Source of the DNA: Apricaphanius iberus
Taxonomy: Eukaryota; Chordata; Actinopteri; Cyprinodontiformes; Aphaniidae
DNA length: 64,000 bases
Assembly (NCBI GenBank): GCA_028564705.1
Contig: JAPXFQ010000338.1
Span: 1,116,001-1,180,000 of the forward strand
Direction: 5' to 3'
Under the pieces are notes generated by a model. The model searched no databases, was not told where the DNA came from, and saw only the letters and a program-made list of their open reading frames with translations. Below are positions 1 to 12,328 of the stretch, one piece after another (positions within the stretch are counted from its first letter, which is position 1; the number at the start of each line of letters is the position of its first letter). Made by a program: the position numbers and the translations under genes.

Positions 1-59
1 AATTATGGTGAAATAGTTAAAAATAAAATAAATAAATAAAAATGACCACAAACAAAAAG

Positions 60-187
60 TTTAACTAAAAAATAAAAATGTTCTTTGAAATTATTGCAGA
101 GTTTACCCATTTTAAGTATCGGTTAATGGTATCTGTTAACTTACGAGAACTTTGAGTGGTATTGTCCCGATATTAGTGCATCCCTAA
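60..187. repeat. terminus of a decayed hAT-like DNA transposon
   Basis: The stretch ends in GATATTAGTGCATCCCTA (about 169-186). Read in reverse this begins TAGGGATGCAC, a terminus common in fish hAT-type elements. The partner terminus is not in view, so the copy is truncated or extends past the window start. No coding sequence survives. The assignment rests on the terminal motif alone. Confidence 0.4.
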
Positions 188-1632
188 AAACAACTCTCCG
201 GTTTATTGGCTGGACATGTTATATTATTTCAAAGACTTAATCTGTACATTAGCAATAGTGTAATAAGGTGTCATCAACAGATCATTTTCCTCTGTCCATT
301 TGACTTTCATCTTGATTGAATGCTGTAAGGTACGTGTGTTCTTGCATGCCTCCTTATTTAACAGAGATGGCTTGCTGCAGGCTGTTTTTGTATACATGCT
401 GAGAAACTTTTGCTATTTTGCATTCTTGCGCAGTAGTGCATTCATCGACTGTGGGAGGCTCTGATTTACAAAACTTGACAGCCATTGGTCAGAAGAGCAG
501 CATTTTTAATGTAAGATGTGATAGGTATCCTTTCCTTTTAATGACAATGCTGTACTACTTGTTACTTGTCTGGTTTTCTGACAGAAGAGCAAGGCTACAG
601 GCACTAAAACCATTTGTTCTGGGGGTTTTGTCTTTGAAGGAAAATAAAAAACTGGACCTACAGTTGATTTTCCAGATCCTGGTTGGTTGCAGACATTGTG
701 GACAGACGTCTGACACTGCAATCAGCCTTGCATATTCACTGTCATCAGAGTCAGTCAGCTATTTTTTTCTTCATCTTCATTTTAATGATCAACTCACCCT
801 CTTCACACTCTTAGCTTGTGTTGATATCCTGCTGCCTTGTCCCACTCTGACCCTTGATGAGTTTGTTTGTACAGAGAGGCTCCTCTTCACAGCCTCATTG
901 CACAGAACTCCTATTTTCATCATTTCTGCGTGTGCGACTAACGTTGACTTTTGTTTTTCTCCCCACCATCTTCAATCAGTAAACCCATTTCAGCACACAG
1001 CACCAACGCAGACTGAAATTTTGGCCCACCTTCTCTCATGTCCAGCAGGCAGACATTTCTGGCAACATTTTCATTGCTTCTGAATTGTTGGGAAGAGATG
1101 CATCACCATTGTTACACATTGGTGGTCACTTTGCACATCTTGTCAATACTAACGTGTGCTTCAACCCTGGCAGAAATTATTTCTTTAAAATGTATGTGCC
1201 TAAGCTTAAGTTATGAAGGAATCTTGGAAATTAATTTGTGAATTTTCTTTAATTTTCATTTAAAGAGCACTTTTCATGCAATAAAATGAAGATTAGTCAT
1301 TCACGCAATGCCATGCAAATTAATTGCTATAAAATTACAATAGTACTATGTAGACATATTTGCAGTTTACCTGCTCATGTTGTGAATAAATCATGTAGTA
1401 CCACACCGTTTGATTCTGCATTTGGGTTTAAATGTCTCTTTGCATGTCTCAGATGCATCTTTGGTTAGTAGATTTGCTGTCAATCCCACGTGGGTGCTTG
1501 GTATTGTCATTGGGTTCTGGGGCCCCAAAACACCCACAAAATCTGTGCCTAAGTAAGGTATCCATGGGAAATGCAATGTATGTGAGGATTGCAGTATTTT
1601 AAAATGTGTAGCTATATATGGATTCAATGGGG
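188..1632. other. no gene recognised
   Basis: AT-rich sequence. A 221-codon plus-strand open frame (418-1083) lies here. It has no recognisable domain and a Leu/Ser/His-rich composition, and its frame opens at a TTG; the first ATG is at 541. I do not call it a gene. Confidence 0.5.
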
Positions 1633-2040
1633 CTTAGAGGGCCTATATCGTGCTAAATCAAGTTTTTGGCGTTTTCAACCATCTGGTAATGCAATTTTCT
1701 CATAGCAAAACCTACCAGAGTGGTTTTTGGCTTAATTCACAGATGTCTGAGTAATCTTCCTGAATTCTGCTATCTGAGCAGCTGCCTATCCTTCTTCTAG
1801 AAAACGACTGACTCCGTTTAAAAAATATAAATATAAATAATAAACCAAACGTCTGAGCCCTTAATATAACAGAGTTTCATTGTGGTACTTTGTAATTTTC
1901 AACTTCACTGTCAGAATACTGTTTTAGATTAAGCTCAGCACTGTTTCTCTCAGACAAATTAATACTGTATAACTCCAACGTTTAGCATATATGTCTATCC
2001 CAGAAGTTTAAAGCTGTAAAATAGGATGATATAGTCCTTT
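1633..2040. mobile_element. MITE with GGCCTATATC-type inverted ends
   Basis: The left end (1635-1655, GGGCCTATATC) is matched in inverted form by the right end (2020-2040, GATATAGTCC followed by TTTTAA). The interior (about 1640-1790) recurs in reverse orientation at 47653-47815, including an AATGCAATTTTCTCAT block and a CTGAGCAGCTGCC block, so this is a dispersed family. A TTAA next to the right end suggests a piggyBac- or Kolobok-type target. No coding sequence. Confidence 0.6.
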
Positions 2041-2160
2041 TAAAGGTGGGGTAGGTGATATGAACGCTTTGTCATATTGCTTGAATTGATCTTCACATAC
2101 CGATAGCAACCATTAAATTAGGTGTTTTGTAAAAACAAATATTTACCTCCACCAGGAGAT
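2041..2160 (+). repeat. copy of a TTAAAGGTGGGGTAGG dispersed repeat
   Basis: It starts with AAAGGTGGGGTAGG directly after TTTTAA, then carries CACATACCGATAGCAACCA. The same start and interior occur at 31024-31145, and a third copy lies in reverse at 37699-37840. All three begin at a TTAA, which suggests a TTAA-targeting non-autonomous DNA transposon. The far end of this copy is not visible. Confidence 0.55.
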
Positions 2161-4105
2161 AATGTTTTCGTGCCCATCTGTTGGTAACATGATTCAAAGT
2201 TATGGTTGGATTTGGATAACATTTTCAGGAAATGTCTGCAATGGGACCAAAAACAACTGTATTTGGGTGTTGATCTGACATGGAGCGTGTATCAACCCAC
2301 CAACAAGCGGTGCTAAGATCTACTCCTGACTTGTGTCAGAGATCACAAGGTGCTTCCCTCACACAGTTTGAGCATATGCACAGGTAATTGCACAAATCTT
2401 CTCTTTCTGCTGGAAGAGCACAGCAACAACACAAATACAGCCATGTGTCTTATTAACAGATATTTTATTAGAAAAGTTTCAAAAGTTTTAATTGCATAAC
2501 AAGATTGGGATTGGGGGGAGTAGCCCTGGTCCCTGTTTATGCTCTTTCTAGGCCCTTTTCAAGTTGTAAGCTCTGAAGCGTACAATCTTGGAAAAACTTA
2601 ATACAATCATCTTGTGCCAGTTTGTCTTAAAACTTTGCTCTTGAACCATTCATTAAACTCCCCCTGATCACCCTCCTCTGCTGCACACACCCCTGTTTTA
2701 GCACACTTCTGCTTGACATAGGTAAACGGGAAGTGCAACCAGAGCTGGGTTAGACAATAAACTGCATTGAGCTGTTCTTTCTAGCTCAAGATAAAAAAAT
2801 AACCGCAAAACGTCTTACTTGTAATATAAAGTAAATACAACTTCATTTGTGGTTTATTTTGATTTCAAATTTTTGTTTTATTACCCGTGATTTAAATGAT
2901 CCATGAAACTGTTAGCTGATCGAAGCAGTGCAGCGCTAGTCAGCGCAAGAAGCTTCGGGAACAAGCATTGCGCATTCCTGTATTCCGGATGCATGTCTTA
3001 GGGAGGGAGCCTGTATCATGGAGGCCGAAGAAAGGCAGTTTTATCTTGTTCTCCTTTTTTCATTTTTTTTTTCTTTCTTTTTAATTTCCTGAAGTCATGG
3101 ACACGAAACCGAGAAAATAAGGAAGAAAGGAAGAAGGTGAAGAAAAGAAACCACACCAGCAGAGGCGCGAACTGATGACACAAGACAGGGAGGCAAACAA
3201 AGAACACAAGAAAACATCCCAGTCCTCCGCCTCTGCCGGATGGCAGAGAAGCGGTGAAACAAAACAAACAAAAACAACGAACTGAACAGAACCACACCAA
3301 TAGTTCAGATTCAGTAATAAAAATATAGAATTACACATTCACTACACACAAGCATGGAATAATAAACACAATACTAATGTTTCTGTTAAGCTCCTGGTAG
3401 AAGCTAACTAATGACAATAACATCATCTTGTTCTCTAACTGCTGCTTGCTCAAACATCTATTCCAAGATCTTCTACCCCACCTTTAATCAGTACCTAAAT
3501 TATGTATGCAAATATATCTGTACACCATGGCAAACAGGATTGCAAAATGTTGTACTCAAATATGAAAAAACTCAACAAGTTTACTTCATTTAGCCTTGAA
3601 ATTAATGCAGAGACTTAAAAAAAAACTTTTTTTTTTCGAGAAGGGCTCTGTTGGACCTATGAAATGTGCTCAGTTGTACAAGTCATATCTAGGCCCGATT
3701 ACTGCCATGCTTGTGGAATGAAGGAAGAGAACAGAACCTGTATGACAACATGAAGAAGGATAGATGAGATCACTAAAACAACACATAATACCCTGACTTA
3801 AAGATATTTAAGAACAGATGCTAAATTGATTTAGCTCTATTAGTCTGGAAAGAAATACAAAGCCTTTTCTAAGTGTTGGAAGATGCATAAAACCAATCAC
3901 TTTTCAGAAATGGTGAAATTTTGGGACAATGAGCAACTTTCCCAGGAGTCTCTTCAGTCTAGAGTGCATTGACACAACCAGGACATTATAAAAGACCTCA
4001 GAATATATCTTAAGAGCTGGATGCCTAAATTGCCTTGATTAAGGTCCGTGTCTCTTCAAAAATGAAAGAGAAAGTAGAAAAAAAATGTCATCCATGGTAG
4101 TGTCA
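2161..4105. other. no gene recognised
   Basis: Contains a purine-rich tract on the plus strand (about 3100-3200) preceded by a T-rich run. This tract creates several overlapping minus-strand frames of low complexity. Nothing else is recognisable. Confidence 0.5.
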
Positions 4106-4390
4106 TGGTGTGTTCGCACCGCTCCAAACGTCAGCGTCAAGAGCGGCACGATTACATGTAAAGTATATGGTTGAGCCCGTCAGAGGGGCGTCAGAGTCTC
4201 TGCGGCGCTTTGTGTGCTTGCCCTTCTCAACTTTTCAAGATTCTCCTGCTTTTCAAGAAGCAAAACGCCAAAAGCATGCAACACAGACGTTCAGCTAGCT
4301 GAACTTTAGATGCTCTTAATGCAGCACATCAACCAATCAACGCGTCTCACTGTAGTGGCGTCGCCCGACGTCAATGTTATCTAACCAAAC
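4106..4390. repeat. MITE-like repeat, PIF/Harbinger style
   Basis: It begins GGTGTGTTCGCACCG and is rich in CpG steps (GCGTC, GACGTC) unlike its AT-rich surroundings. Fish Harbinger-type MITEs often have ends of this GTGTTCxCACC style. The right boundary near GGCGTCGCCCGACGTC (4355-4375) is approximate and I found no clear target duplication. Confidence 0.35.
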
Positions 4391-4498
4391 AGGATCCACT
4401 AGTGTTTAAAACATCCGCCAGAGAAAGGCCGCTCTCATGCTTTACAGGCTTCATTTTAAAAATGTATATGCTGTGTATATGTGTCAAACTAGTCACAT

Positions 4499-4793
4499 TG
4501 TGATATAGAAAATGTAATATTAAGAATGATCTGCTCTGTGTATTCTTGAATACTTATAGTTTCTGTGTGCTCTGTCTTTATGATATGGTAACCAATCTGA
4601 TTATTTGACCCTGTATTATTATAGGTCAGGTCAATTGTACTGATTTCTGTTGCTAGATCTCGGGTTGGCATAGAAACCCAAAGATGCCTAAAGGGCATTT
4701 TGACATTAGCAAGAGTATACCATTCTCTATATAACCAGTTGATGCCTACAAGTCTTGGGTTCTCATCTTGAATAAATGTGTCTGATGTGCTCA
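4499..4793 (+). repeat. LTR-like repeat, partial copy
   Basis: About 130 bases (4505-4640) match a second copy at 56016-56150, sharing ATATTAAGAATGATCT and ATGATATGGT blocks. The copy begins TGTG. It has a TATA-like CTATATAACC at about 4728 and an AATAAA at about 4770 on the plus strand, the order expected of promoter and polyadenylation signal in an LTR. Retrovirus or LTR-retrotransposon origin is inferred, and the right end is probably truncated. Confidence 0.45.
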
Positions 4794-4939
4794 GGGACGT
4801 CACTAGGATTGAGAGAAAGGGGGGCTTAGCCCCAGGGGCTTGACAATGAAAGTTTTTGGCAAATCCTGTAAAGACGTAGTGAATTACCGGAGTCCAGTAT
4901 TGGTCAGGTAAAGAAATAATTTTGAGGGGTAAGAATCCG

Positions 4940-5055
4940 TACCCTCTGTTTAATAAACCTTGCGCATGCGATGATTAAATTGTGCGCACGGATCCATAAT
5001 ATCTTCTCTCAGATTAATAAACGGTGCACACAGATTCATAAACCATGTGTGATAG
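4940..5055. repeat. short tandem repeat, about 50-base unit
   Basis: Degenerate units contain TTAATAAAC followed by a TGCGCA or GTGCACA block and an ATCCATAA or ATTCATAA block. About two and a half copies are visible. Confidence 0.45.
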
Positions 5056-5154
5056 TGTGGAGGATCCTGTCCCATTAATATGTTGCACTGGCTACTTGTT
5101 GATTAATATGCTCCTTTGGCAGACAAGTGAACATACTCAATTTTCACCCAGGAG

Positions 5155-5670
5155 ATGGTGAATCGAATCCAGTCTTCGGAATGTACTTTATATATATTGT
5201 TTTGGATTCCTGCAGGAAAGAAGGCTGTAAACATAGGTGTCATATTTATAAATAACAGTTTTGTAGTCACCTATGGGGCCTGGGAGGGTCCATGCACAAC
5301 ATATGCAATATTTGAAGACAAACCAGTTGCAAAATGTTTTGCATGGCTGAAAAATGGCCTAGAAATGGGCCACAATTCACAAAGTGTATGCCAACCTTGC
5401 CCCCTGAAATACAGGCACAGTCCTCTGCTATCTGCATAGATGCATGCAGCAGGAGGTGCAGCATAAACACCTTGCATTAAAGAGATGGGAGTTAACCAGT
5501 TTCTTGTTGATACAGTGCCCATTTTGAATGCAAGTCTTTATTGGAAGTTACATGAATCTCGGCAAATAATGCTACAGCATCCGCACATAAAGAAACTGTA
5601 TAAGATAGCAGAATATCAGTTTGGATACCGATTATATGAAAATGGAACTTGGAGTAAAAATGGATGTTAG
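5155..5670 (+). pseudogene. unrecognised coding-like stretch in two frames
   Basis: Two consecutive plus-strand frames lie here: 5155-5439 (94 codons) and 5485-5670 (61 codons, ATG at 5485). The first has five cysteines in its second half. The second reads like a helical segment (YWKLHESRQIML near its residues 19-30) and contains NGTWSKNGC at its end, including an N-glycosylation sequon. Together with the LTR-like repeat just upstream this could be a decayed surface-protein fragment, but I recognise no family and do not assert one. It could equally be chance. Confidence 0.2.
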
Positions 5671-6105
5671 ACCTGCACAGTTAAAATGTCGACTTCAGGT
5701 TTTTAAGTGGTTTGGACAAAACTATGATTTATAAATAATTTCTGTCTCCTGTATTACTTCTTTATATCCACATATAAGCTGTACATGTTATATATCTCTC
5801 CTATAGCTCCTGGCAGTATCTGGTCATTTATCTAGGCAACTGTTAAACCTAGTTCATATTTTTTTATTAACAAGGTAATAACTTCACATTTGTCTGAAGT
5901 CCATTACAGGAAGAAAAAAATCATTCAATCGAGCACCTTGTCCCACACAGAAACAACCTATATAATTGTATATATTTTGATATAGGTTTTTTAATGTATG
6001 TGATTCAGAAAATAGGGGAAGTCCATTCCTGATACTTCCGGTGTGCGAGAGTTTGGCTGTAATTCTTTTTTTTCCTTATATTCTTTTTGTTTTAGAATTT
6101 AAAAC

Positions 6106-6662
6106 TCCTGTGTGGTAGAAAAGTTGGTGTCTGAGAGGCCTCGGATGAGAGAAAAAAGGATCAGCGGTCTTCTTTATTTTAGAAGCGCATGGAGAGTCCA
6201 TTGGGAGCTCTGAGGTTCTTCACAAAGATACAAGTTTATATACACTGATTTAAACACACCCTATTGGATCAGCTTCTGACTGATTCATTACTGAGCTCTG
6301 GGAGAACAAAACACATCATACAGTTGTGGGAAGATAACTAACACTCTGTTCTATCCATCAAAAGGATAATCACAAGACCAATCACAGAACCACATGGGAT
6401 AGGTCAGCAAACACAAGATCTGTCATGAGGCAACACAGGATGTCTCACATGAGATAACTAGCTTCTTGCAGTACATGTATCGAATCAGAACAGCTTTTAA
6501 CAACAATAACAATATTTTATCTAGACACTGTGTAACAGAATAAAACTTATAAATGCATCAGCATAACTCAGCATAAATAAGCATTGTTAAATCAATGAGT
6601 GTAGGTACTGAGTAATGAATAAAAAAGCCTATAACTGCAATAATAATTCCTACAACATCCTG
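6106..6662 (-). mobile_element. solo LTR with 5-bp target duplication
   Basis: The element is 6111-6657 (547 bases), begins TG and ends CA, and is flanked by TCCTG at 6106-6110 and again at 6658-6662. On the minus strand it has a TATA box (reverse of TTTATATAC, about 6235-6244) and an AATAAA (reverse of TTTATT, 6173-6178) about 60 bases downstream, giving U3-R-U5 order and a short R. No internal retroviral sequence adjoins it, so it is a solo LTR left by LTR-LTR recombination. It does not visibly match the LTRs at 23.3 and 28.6 kb, so it belongs to another family. Confidence 0.85.
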
Positions 6663-7171
6663 TAGCAGCTACGCCAGCTTCTTCGTTGTGTTGAGAGTGT
6701 AAACTCTGCACAAATTGTAAAATTAAAACATTCTAACTAAAAAAAAAATCCACCAAAAATAATAGGAGGGGCATAGGTCCGTTTTGGACCTAATGACGTC
6801 AGCGGCTGTGCAACTAATAGCTCTTAGGATTACTGAATCTATATGAGACTGTAAGATTTTAGAAGGCTGGTCAGTTCGCATATGTTTCTGTGTAATGCTG
6901 TCCTTGCTTGATCAAAAAATGTGTGTTTAAAACCTCCTAAAACTACTGAAGGAATCCTGTCTAATACTTTTTATTTAAGAAAATCCATAAAAGTTGTTTG
7001 ACACTCACAAATAATGTGGTACGAACACACCATTATAGGATAAAAATAACAGCTAGGTAAAAAGAACACAAAGGCCCCATCTTGCATTTGTGAGGTGGAG
7101 GATTTGAAAATCATTGACAAGCTGAGAGAAATTGCACAACAAGGAAGGAGTAAACTACCAGTTTGACTGTG

Positions 7172-7173
<2 letters not shown>

Positions 7174-7207
<34 letters not shown>
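7174..7207. repeat. (TG)n microsatellite
   Basis: Uninterrupted TG dinucleotides, about 17 units. Confidence 0.97.
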
Positions 7208-7209
7208 GT

Positions 7210-10200
7210 CCATTTGCTTGTAGAGTATGAGGCTTCTTGTTACACCCTCAGGGGTTGACGGCTGAGCTACATGGGAGAGGTGCTGTAGTATTTACCACCT
7301 GCTTTGAAATAAGCCTTCTGTGCAACTGTGATAGTATCATGTGAAGTGAAATGAAAGCGATGGCTGCATTTCAATGGCTCCTGTTTTTAGACTAATCTTT
7401 TCGTGGCATTCCTACTTTTATTAGATTGCGTACAAGTGGCAAGTGGGTAGGGAAAAAGAGGAGGCAGAGTGGGGTTGACAGGCAACAATTGTCATGTTCA
7501 TTTCTTTCTGACAAGTTCCTGGCTCCCTGGGATATTTCCATTCATACAGCAAGTAAACTCGGCTGATGTCCAGGTTTCAGAATCAATGCATGTCAACTAC
7601 TGTACAAATCTGCGGCACTTTTTTTCTTTTCATACATACCAAGAATAATCGGAAGAGGACCTAAATTTAGTCAGAAATAAGTTGACAGTATACTCCTGAA
7701 TTAGTTAATTTTCCTCAAAGGATTTAAGCAAAAACCCTCACAACTCCTACAAGATTCTGTCTTTATCCAACTTTTTGATGTTGTTTAAATGCAGATTAGG
7801 TAGCAATGCCGTTACACTGAAACGTCGGTCTCTGCAGCAGTAACTGGATGCACATCACACACTGACCCCCTGCTGTGCCCTAAAACTGCCTTGGGTACTC
7901 TCAACAATAAGATGAATCAAAGAGAGAGAATTTCATTTTTGTATCTTTCATCATTTCAGCCACCTTATAAAAGCCCTAACGCCTCGCACTGCGAGAAAAT
8001 TTCTGTAACTTTTTTTTATTCCGTCCTCACTGACAGCCTGATTTTACACGGAGGAAGATTACTTTCCTTTTAAAGATGACTGCTCTTGTCAAATACAGCA
8101 GACTGTGCGGTATACTGGCCCAAATTCCTGCTTTCTCTGCCTCGTATAGGTTCCTCCCCAGGTGATTTTGTGAGGTCTTGAATTAAATGCATGAAATCTG
8201 GATTTCTCAAATATATGCTAAGTCATTCTGAGGCCATGGAAAATTAAAGAAACAGGGCTGCCATCTTCCTAACTACGTCTACATAGTGTTTGTAACTTTA
8301 CTACTGACATTGGGGAAATTCAAAGACAAGTTTCTTAATTTATTCTGGTTATCATTTGTTAATTTTTCTCCAATAGAAGCTGACTACTGGCTTTTGTTAA
8401 ATGTTGAAGATTATGCTGTTAGGAAATTAGTATACCCAGGCCTTTGCCGGGAGTTTTAAATGGCACCTAACTGCAGTGCTCCCCCTTGCAGTTTGTAAAA
8501 TGGAAGGCCAAGTGAAAGGGGTCACACAGACTTTTTTACTCTGAGCCTGTCCAAGCCCCAGGACCCAAAGTTTGAGCACTATTCACACATGGAAAATGGA
8601 CTATCAGATAACACCCCTAACAAAGTCCCTGTATCAGAGGAGTCCTAAAATCCCCTCTCCCATGTTCAGGTGGGATTTCAAATAAGCATTTCTCTAACAC
8701 ATTTGAGAGGTTTTCTGGGTATTAGCCACTGGTACTAGACCCTGTGGGAGACCCAGAACCTGTCTCAAGGATTTGAGCTCTTTAGTGTGGAATGTATTGG
8801 GATCCGCTGTAATAAGTTGGAGTGATTGTAGGAGACAACTGTTGAATGGATGCTATGTATGAATTTGTCACTAATGATGACCCTCTGTTAAACAGTGAAC
8901 CCCAAGGAATTAACGGTTCAGGAATCAGATTTATCTCGACTTATGGTTGAGCATAAAAGCATTTTTTACTTAGTTAGCTAAAAAATGGTACAATTGCAAC
9001 ACAATCAACAGCTAATAGATTGACTAATTTTATTTCTCCAAGTCCTGTTTTTTGTGATATTTTTTTTTCCAAACATGCATATGGTTTCTTGTGGGGGTTT
9101 TTTCGGTATGTAGGATATTTTCTTGAGACGATCTTAAGACCCCACACCTAAATTTTAGTGACCCCAAGTGGGGTCCAAACTTTAGGAACCACTGTTGTAT
9201 AGAATTTATAGACTTAAAACTATTTGCCAAACAGCCAATCCAGGAGCCCCTTGGCACTAACTGTCTTTTCTCCCCAAGAGCAGAGATGAGGAAAACTGTA
9301 GTTATTGGGTTCTTTGATGGAGCCAAGAAAGCTTCCACTGTAATTTTTTATACATACTTACAGCGTATTTACACAATCCTTGTTTAGTTCATTTAAAGTG
9401 AACTCAAATTAGTTTCCTCCCTTGGTCTGGACATGCTGGTCTGGTGTGAATACAACCTAACAAACTCTAGTGTGAACCAAACAAGCAAATCGGTATCCAG
9501 CTGAAGACCTTGTTTCAGAATGGTCCCAAAATAATTCTGGTACGGAGCAAATTGGTGTGGCTTTGCGGCTCTACATAAGAAAAAAAAATGTTTTTAAAAA
9601 AAATTTTTGTGCATGTCCTTTTAAAGTGTGTGGTCCCTTGACAAGTGAAACATAAAGGTCAGTGTGCCTTGAGGACCAGAGTTGGAAAACTCTGAACCAG
9701 ACCATCAATTTTTGAAGGGTTAAATATTAATGGCTGATGCTTTTGAGATTGAGGTTAAGGATGACAGAAATAAACTTGTTGCATGGTTGACTCAATCTGT
9801 AGCTAGGCCTAGCAGCCAGAGATCAAATTTCTTTAAGACACGCTGAAAAATTTAGTGGCTTGAGAGTGACAACTAGAACATCACAAAAATACCTTACAAA
9901 GGTTTTACTACTACATACATGACTACTGCAAGTTTTGTTTGTGATATTACATTGATCTATATCAATAATTAAATCAACTAAATATTTTTTGACCCTTGGG
10001 GGCCACTCTAAGGTAAAGTATAAAATATTCCGTTTTCAGCCCTAGATGGTTGCTTCAGTACGTATGCAATAGGAGTGTATCATAAAGTTCAGGTTCAGTG
10101 CATTGCAGTGGCAAAATTAAGATAAGTAATTAAAAGTCATTATCCAGGCAAAAACAGAACATCTCGTTATTGTGAAAAAATGTGAACTGAATTTCAAAGT

Positions 10201-11410
10201 CATGTTTTTAGCTGTTTTTGAATTTCTTGAATTATTTGTGAATCTTGAAATACTGATAACTTTTTAAACTACCTCTTCTCTTTTCGACGAAAGTTTATGG
10301 GAACATCATTGAAGATTAATAGAATTAAATGACTATGGTGTCTTCACTGCTCCAAACTCTAGTGAAGATGCTTATTCAGGGACATGGGGATTGGATTAGG
10401 TGGCTGCTAAACACTGAGAACCGCAGTAGAAAGGCAGTAAAGCTGACTGAGAACAAGCTGTAAGTTTGTTGGTGAGTGTGATTCATTGGACTGTTGACCT
10501 TCCTTTAAGGGAAATGATGAATAACCTGGTATCAGACTTCAGGCATCAGGCCCTGCTCTCTCTCTCAGCTGTCTGCAGCTTCACCTTCAACTCACATTCA
10601 ATCACTCTGGCAGCTTTTGCCTGATAAATACCCACCATATGGCTACCTTCCTCACCTCTTGCTCTGTGCTGAAAAACAAACAACTAAATGTCAATGCAAC
10701 AGCAATGGTGCCAACCCATCCTCCCATAAGCACAATATCCCCTTCAATCCCCCACACTGCAATCCTCCCCCACCCACCCATAATAGCCTGCATTACTGCA
10801 GTTAATGGAGGAGATGACGGACAAATTGGTGCACCGCTGCCCTTGCTGGAGTACTTGAAAATGAAAATGAATACTACTGGTATGGTTTCCTATTTTTAAA
10901 CCGCACTTTAGAAAATAAAACCTTTTATCAGGCAGTATTTTGTAGTTCTTAAATTTTATATTTTATATATGATCAGTTTTGTTAAGCACAGCTGTTTATA
11001 CTTTAAAACATGACACAAGAATTCTTGTATTCTATAAAAGAGCCTTGTATTGGCCTACAGAGACTTTGTCTTAAGCCCTGCAGAACATGCTTCTGGCATG
11101 TCTAAAAAACAAGCATGGGCAGTTATTGTAAGTCCTAAGGCATTCCTGCTTCGTCTTGGGGATGTTGCCTGGGCAGGAATTAGCTTGAGGATGCTCTCCT
11201 GAATTCACAGATGCACACATCTGTACTTAAAGTTCAGAAATACTTCAAAGGGTGAAAGTGGTTGAAATGTAGTCTTCAGGATTGTGATACGCACATTCAT
11301 TTCCATGTCTAATATCAAGGAATATCTCAAAGTGTATGGAAACAAACAGTTGGGAATGCAAGCATAAAGAGTGATGTTTGGAACAGCAAATTTGGGCTTT
11401 CATGCAAAAC
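7210..11410. other. no gene recognised; one repeat-end relic
   Basis: AT-rich DNA. A repeat end at about 9130-9200 (GACCCCAAGTGGGGTCC followed by AGGAACCACTG) resembles termini of fish hAT-type elements. A similar GTTAGGAACCACTG recurs at about 17300. Between 10602 and 10899 three overlapping frames on both strands arise from pyrimidine-rich sequence and are not called as genes. Confidence 0.5.
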
Positions 11411-12328
11411 TAGGGATGTCCTGTTCTCAAGATTTGATTGGGCCGATATTTTCACATTTTGTAGTGATCGGAGATCAGCTATATTAGCTGATAAGTCGCG
11501 TCGATCTTTACAAAAGTACGTCCTAGTTATGCTTGACATGACTGCGCAGTAATTCAAAACCTTCGTAGCAGATCAAACAAGGACTCTTAATTACTTCAAA
11601 TCAGCATAGCAGATTAAACACAGTTCTAATATATGTGAACCTTAAAAAATATGCTTAACTCTACTTTAAACTATATAATAAAGGCATTAAAAGCTCAACT
11701 TCTGGCATTTAAACGCAACAATAAACCGAAATAAACTTTTCTCGTGGAAAACTTCTCTCAGCTCCCGCAGCAATGGAGAGAGGGAAAATGGCAGTCACTG
11801 AGCAGCAGCTGTGCTGCATCCAAATAGCGTACGAAATCTATGCTGAGTTCTGGAGCATACAATATTTCAGCTTATAGTTAAAACATCAATAATAATACTG
11901 CAACTTACAAACGTAGAACAATGTGGGCTGTCTAACTCTGGCATTTAGAAAAAAATATAGTGAATGTGATCCCATGAAAGTGGAAGAGGAGCATTGTGCA
12001 CACCAGTATTTAGCATGCCGGAAATACTTTTTAAAAATACTGTACCAAGTAAGTCTTTTACTTTTTACTTTCGTCTGGAATATTAAACTGAAGTTAAACT
12101 TTAATTATCTGAGATTTAGATTTAATGGGATTTACAACAATAATGGTAATGCTTATTAATGAAATTAGTTTTTTTTAAAAGTTAAGTAGGGTTACTTGAT
12201 GAAAATTTATTTCAGTTTTATAAATTTCAATAATGAAAGCAGAAGATCGGATCGGGACTCAAAATCAGATTGGTTTTGGAGATAAAAGATCAGATCGGAG
12301 GCCTAAAATGCTGATCGGGCCATCTTTA
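11411..12328. mobile_element. decayed hAT-like transposon
   Basis: The left end TAGGGATGTCCTG is mirrored by a right end that reads TAAAGATGGCCCGATC on the minus strand. Sub-terminal GATCGG motifs occur at both ends (11469 and 12244-12320). The flanking 8-mers TGCAAAAC and GGCAAATG share five positions, consistent with a decayed 8-bp target duplication. No transposase frame is visible, so this is a non-autonomous or gutted copy. Confidence 0.55.

Noticed and set aside
418..1083. 221-codon open frame, one of the longest outside transposons
   Set aside because: Starts at TTG, first ATG at 541, no domain or motif, odd composition; frames of this length can arise by chance in 64 kb.
3016..3338. 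Three overlapping minus frames rich in Phe, Leu and Cys
   Set aside because: They are translations of a purine-rich/T-rich low-complexity tract.
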